Shown: one piece after another, positions 46,600 through 49,028 of the stretch
Position numbering within the stretch: the first letter of the stretch is position 1
Layout: each line of letters begins with the position of its first letter
Assembly: GCA_902812365.1 (NCBI GenBank)
Contig: CADDZC010000023.1
Span: forward strand, 1 to 49,028
From: Acidobacteriota bacterium
Lineage (GTDB): Bacteria; Acidobacteriota; Terriglobia; UBA7540
DNA length: 49,028 nt
Direction: 5' to 3'
Made by a program: the position numbers and the translations under genes
Notes under the pieces: generated by a model
The model's database searches: none
What the model saw: the letters and a program-made list of their open reading frames with translations, nothing else
What the model was told of the DNA's origin: nothing

Positions 46600-48924
46600 A
46601 TGAAACTCGCTGCTCGAACCATATCGATGATCGCAACTGTGGCGCTCCTCGCGGCCGGCTCGCGCCGCGCGAACGCCGAAGAGCCCGAGCCGGGCGTCGG
46701 GCGCGTCAGCGTCATCAACGGCGACGTCTCGACGATGCGCGGCGATTCGGGTGATTGGGTGGCGACGACGATCAACGCGCCCGTCGTCGCCGGCGATCAG
46801 GTGCTGACCGGCAGCCGCTCGCGCACCGAGGTGCAGCTTGACTATGCCGACGTCCTGCGCCTGGCGCAGCGGACGCAGGCCAAGATTGCGGACCTGTCGC
46901 GCAGCCATATCCAAATCCAGGTCGTGCAAGGGCTGGTGGATTTCGACGTGCTTCGCGGCTCCCAAGCCCAAGTGGAGATTGACACACCGAATATGGCCGT
47001 GCATCCGCTCGGCGAGGGTGAATATCGCATCCAGGTGGACTCGCCTTCGGAAACCCAGGTGATCGTGCGCAAGGGAGAGGCCGAAATCTCAACACCCCAG
47101 GGCAGCACGACGGTCAAGAAGGGCCAGCAGATTACCGTGCAGGGCCGCGATAATCCCGAGTACCAGGTCGTCGAGGCTCCCGCGCGGGATGAATGGGACG
47201 ATTGGAATCGCCGGCGCGACCATGCCATCCTCGAGGCGCGAAGCTGGCAATACACCAATCCGTACTACACGGGAGCCGAAGACTTGGATTCCCACGGGCA
47301 CTGGGTCTACGTGCCCGGCTACGACTGGTGCTGGACGCCTTACGTCGACGCCGGCTGGGTTCCCTACCGCTATGGCCGCTGGGTTTGGGAGCCTTACTAT
47401 GGCTGGACCTGGGTTTCGTACGAGCCGTGGGGGTGGGCGCCGTATCACTATGGGCGCTGGTTCTTCTGGGGCGATGAATGGTGCTGGTGGCCGGGTCCCG
47501 TTTATGCCGCATATTATCCGGTCTGGTCGCCGGCTTACGTCAGCTTTATCGGCTTCGGATTTGGCGGAGGCTTTCACTTGGGGTTCGGATTCGGGTTTGG
47601 GTTTGGCAACATTGGATGGGTGCCGGTCGGCCCGTGCGACCCTTTCTTTCCGTGGTGGGGCGGCGGCGGATATCACGTGGTGAACGTGACCAACATCACC
47701 AACGTGACCAACATTACCAACATCAACAGTTTCGGCAACTTCCATGATCGTGTGATCCCCGCGCTGGCGGGAGCGGGCCGGCCGCCCATCTCGAACCTCA
47801 AGTTCCTGACCGAGAACGGACGGCTGCGGCAGGCCATCACGGTGGTTCCCGGCCGGGAGTTTGGAACCGGGCCCGTCGCTCCGCACCGGATCAGCGTGTC
47901 GCCGGGGATGATTAAGCAGGCGCAGTTGGTGGCCGGGCAGTTGCCCGTGGAACCGACGCGCGCCAGCCTGGCACCGGTGAACCGGCCGGTTCCGGCCTCG
48001 CTCACCCGTTTGGCCCGCAACCCGAGTTCGGAGCACTTCTTCGCGCGGCAGCAACCGCCGGCGGGTCCGAAACCCTTCACGGAACAGCAGGCCGAACTGC
48101 GCACTATGATCCAGCATTACCAGCCTTCCACCCTTGCGCCGAGGCCATTCGCGGCCCCACAGCACTCCCCGGCCACGGCAACTTCAGCCAGCGGCTCGCT
48201 CGAGGGACGTGCGTTCACTCGCGCGACCGGCAGCCAGCCGGCGGCGGCCGCCACGGCGGCGGAGACATCCGGCCGAGCCGGTTGGCGGACTTTTGGAGGC
48301 CGCGGCGATTCCGGCAGGACGTATGTGGCCGACGGAGCCCAGATTCGAACGAGCGCGCCGCCGCGGACGCCGGCGAGCGCAGAGTCCTCGAACGGCTGGC
48401 GGCGTTTTGGAGCGGGCGGAGCGGCTTCCGTAGGGCCCGCCTCGCGCTGGCATCAGGACGGCGCGGTGAACGGACCCGTCCGAACATCGCGCGGCCCATG
48501 GCAGCCCAGCGCGCCGAGCGCCGCTCCGGCCGTTCGCGCCCACCCGGGCGGAGGTTGGCACAGCTTCAGCGAAGCGGGACCGGCGCGCGGCGCGGAAACC
48601 CGGATTCCGGCCGGCGGCGGAATGGAGCGGCCGGCGTCAAATTGGCGATCACCGGCCCCCGCCTCCGAACCGGCCCCGAACTGGCGGCGGTTTACGCCGG
48701 AAGCGGTTCCGAACGGCGGAGGGGGGTTCTCATGGCCGCGCCCGGGCGAGGGTAGTACGGGCTGGAAGCGCTCGATGCCGGAGCCGCCCCGGGCTTATAG
48801 CGAGCCTTCGCGCAATGTTTACGAGCGCCCGCCGCTTGAGTTCAACCGGCCGATCGTCCGCGAGCGCGGGCCGAGTTACGAAGCCGCTCCGCGGGGCGGC
48901 TACGGCGGCGGTCATCATCGCTAA
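46600..48924 (+). CDS. FecR-domain, DUF6600-type secreted protein with aromatic repeats and low-complexity tail
   Basis: 774 residues from the ATG at 46600 (AGGTGG upstream), opening a signal peptide (ISMIATVALLAAGSRRANA); the earlier ATG at 46540 lacks support. Residues about 30-190 are a FecR-like beta domain (GRVSVINGDVSTMRGDSGDW, VIVRKGEAEISTPQGSTTVK). Next come tandem Trp/Tyr/Pro repeats of the type GWVPYRYGRWVWEP and GWAPYHYGRWFFWG. A glycine-phenylalanine patch and an Asn-rich repeat (NVTNITNVTNITNINS, DNA period 9/18 at 47680-47727) follow. The C-terminal 250 residues are Pro/Ala/Gly/Arg-rich with five recurring GW-R/K or NW-R-F motifs. The protein is probably periplasmic or surface-located; function unknown. 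Confidence 0.85.
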   Translation: MKLAARTISMIATVALLAAGSRRANAEEPEPGVGRVSVINGDVSTMRGDSGDWVATTINAPVVAGDQVLTGSRSRTEVQLDYADVLRLAQRTQAKIADLSRSHIQIQVVQGLVDFDVLRGSQAQVEIDTPNMAVHPLGEGEYRIQVDSPSETQVIVRKGEAEISTPQGSTTVKKGQQITVQGRDNPEYQVVEAPARDEWDDWNRRRDHAILEARSWQYTNPYYTGAEDLDSHGHWVYVPGYDWCWTPYVDAGWVPYRYGRWVWEPYYGWTWVSYEPWGWAPYHYGRWFFWGDEWCWWPGPVYAAYYPVWSPAYVSFIGFGFGGGFHLGFGFGFGFGNIGWVPVGPCDPFFPWWGGGGYHVVNVTNITNVTNITNINSFGNFHDRVIPALAGAGRPPISNLKFLTENGRLRQAITVVPGREFGTGPVAPHRISVSPGMIKQAQLVAGQLPVEPTRASLAPVNRPVPASLTRLARNPSSEHFFARQQPPAGPKPFTEQQAELRTMIQHYQPSTLAPRPFAAPQHSPATATSASGSLEGRAFTRATGSQPAAAATAAETSGRAGWRTFGGRGDSGRTYVADGAQIRTSAPPRTPASAESSNGWRRFGAGGAASVGPASRWHQDGAVNGPVRTSRGPWQPSAPSAAPAVRAHPGGGWHSFSEAGPARGAETRIPAGGGMERPASNWRSPAPASEPAPNWRRFTPEAVPNGGGGFSWPRPGEGSTGWKRSMPEPPRAYSEPSRNVYERPPLEFNRPIVRERGPSYEAAPRGGYGGGHHR

Positions 48925-48939
48925 GGGCTCGCGGATACG

Positions 48940-48977
48940 CGAGGCACGACCGACAGGGTTGCGCCTCGATTTTTTTT
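48940..48977 (+). terminator. intrinsic terminator of the FecR/DUF6600-type gene
   Basis: CGAGGC (48940-48945) pairs with GCCTCG (48963-48968); an inner CGACC/GGTTG stem follows after one mismatch, around loop GACAG. Eight T residues (48970-48977) come directly after the stem. It lies 15 bases past the stop codon. The remaining 51 bases show nothing. Confidence 0.85.
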
Positions 48978-49028
48978 GATCGGCGGCTGGCCGCCGGCCC
49001 GGCGAGACGATACCGGGCGGGCGAAAAC

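Overview
The window looks like a chromosomal stretch from a GC-rich, Gram-negative, environmental bacterium, most probably an Acidobacteriota member or a close relative. This is inferred from family content, not from a marker gene. The pointers are many Tat-exported enzymes (Gfo/Idh, xylose-isomerase-like TIM barrel, GH127, FG-GAP/ASPIC), a PEP-CTERM protein, a FecR/DUF6600-type protein, a two-propeller hybrid histidine kinase, and outer-membrane parts (BamD-like lipoprotein, a putative barrel). I see no phage, insertion sequence, cas gene or plasmid function. The only RNA gene recognised is tRNA-Arg(TCG).

Layout. 1-4034: tRNA-Arg, then a reverse-strand secreted TIM-barrel-like protein with an SUMF1-like domain. 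4035-9966: a penicillin-acylase-family enzyme, a two-gene protoglobin/MarR operon with a well-defined promoter and palindrome, and a GH127 enzyme. 9967-13631: a PEP-CTERM protein and a Tat-exported ferritin-like protein, divergent from an ECF sigma/anti-sigma pair. 14389-19505: a DegT/DnrJ aminotransferase, divergent from a Gfo/Idh - TIM barrel - FAD oxidoreductase operon whose last gene is frameshifted. 19534-25580 (reverse): a TPR/putative-barrel protein, a C39-like cysteine peptidase and a PA2779-like protein in a tight operon, then HtrA and glycerol kinase. 25849-34035: an FG-GAP/ASPIC protein, then a 2-hydroxyacyl-CoA-dehydratase-like subunit and a giant double activase, with a frameshifted PhnB-like gene between them. 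34363-37287: a UDP-sulfoquinovose synthase-like epimerase, a LysE-like exporter and a triple-BON protein. 37348-43673 (reverse): a signalling cassette of HD-GYP regulator, PleD-like diguanylate cyclase and hybrid kinase. 43815-45781: a divergent ribulose-phosphate 3-epimerase homologue and a BamD-like lipoprotein. 45782-48977: an 800-nt intergenic region with a strong promoter and five diverged, helically phased repeats, leading to a FecR/DUF6600-type gene with a clear intrinsic terminator.

How genes work together. The clearest functional units are: (i) a cysteine-bearing MarR regulator coupled to protoglobin, probably a gas- or redox-responsive switch; (ii) ECF sigma/anti-sigma beside the ferritin-like and PEP-CTERM genes; (iii) PA2779-like protein, cysteine peptidase and TPR/barrel protein, with periplasmic HtrA upstream, suggesting envelope protein processing; (iv) opposing c-di-GMP enzymes with a sensor kinase; (v) an oxygen-sensitive dehydratase-like Fe-S protein with its ATP-driven activator.

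Two genes carry single-base frame breaks at homopolymers (AAAA near 18851, GGGG near 30095). They may be true lesions or assembly errors, so reads should be checked. The strongest candidate for something undescribed is the phased repeat region at 46049-46265, followed by the MarR/protoglobin operon.
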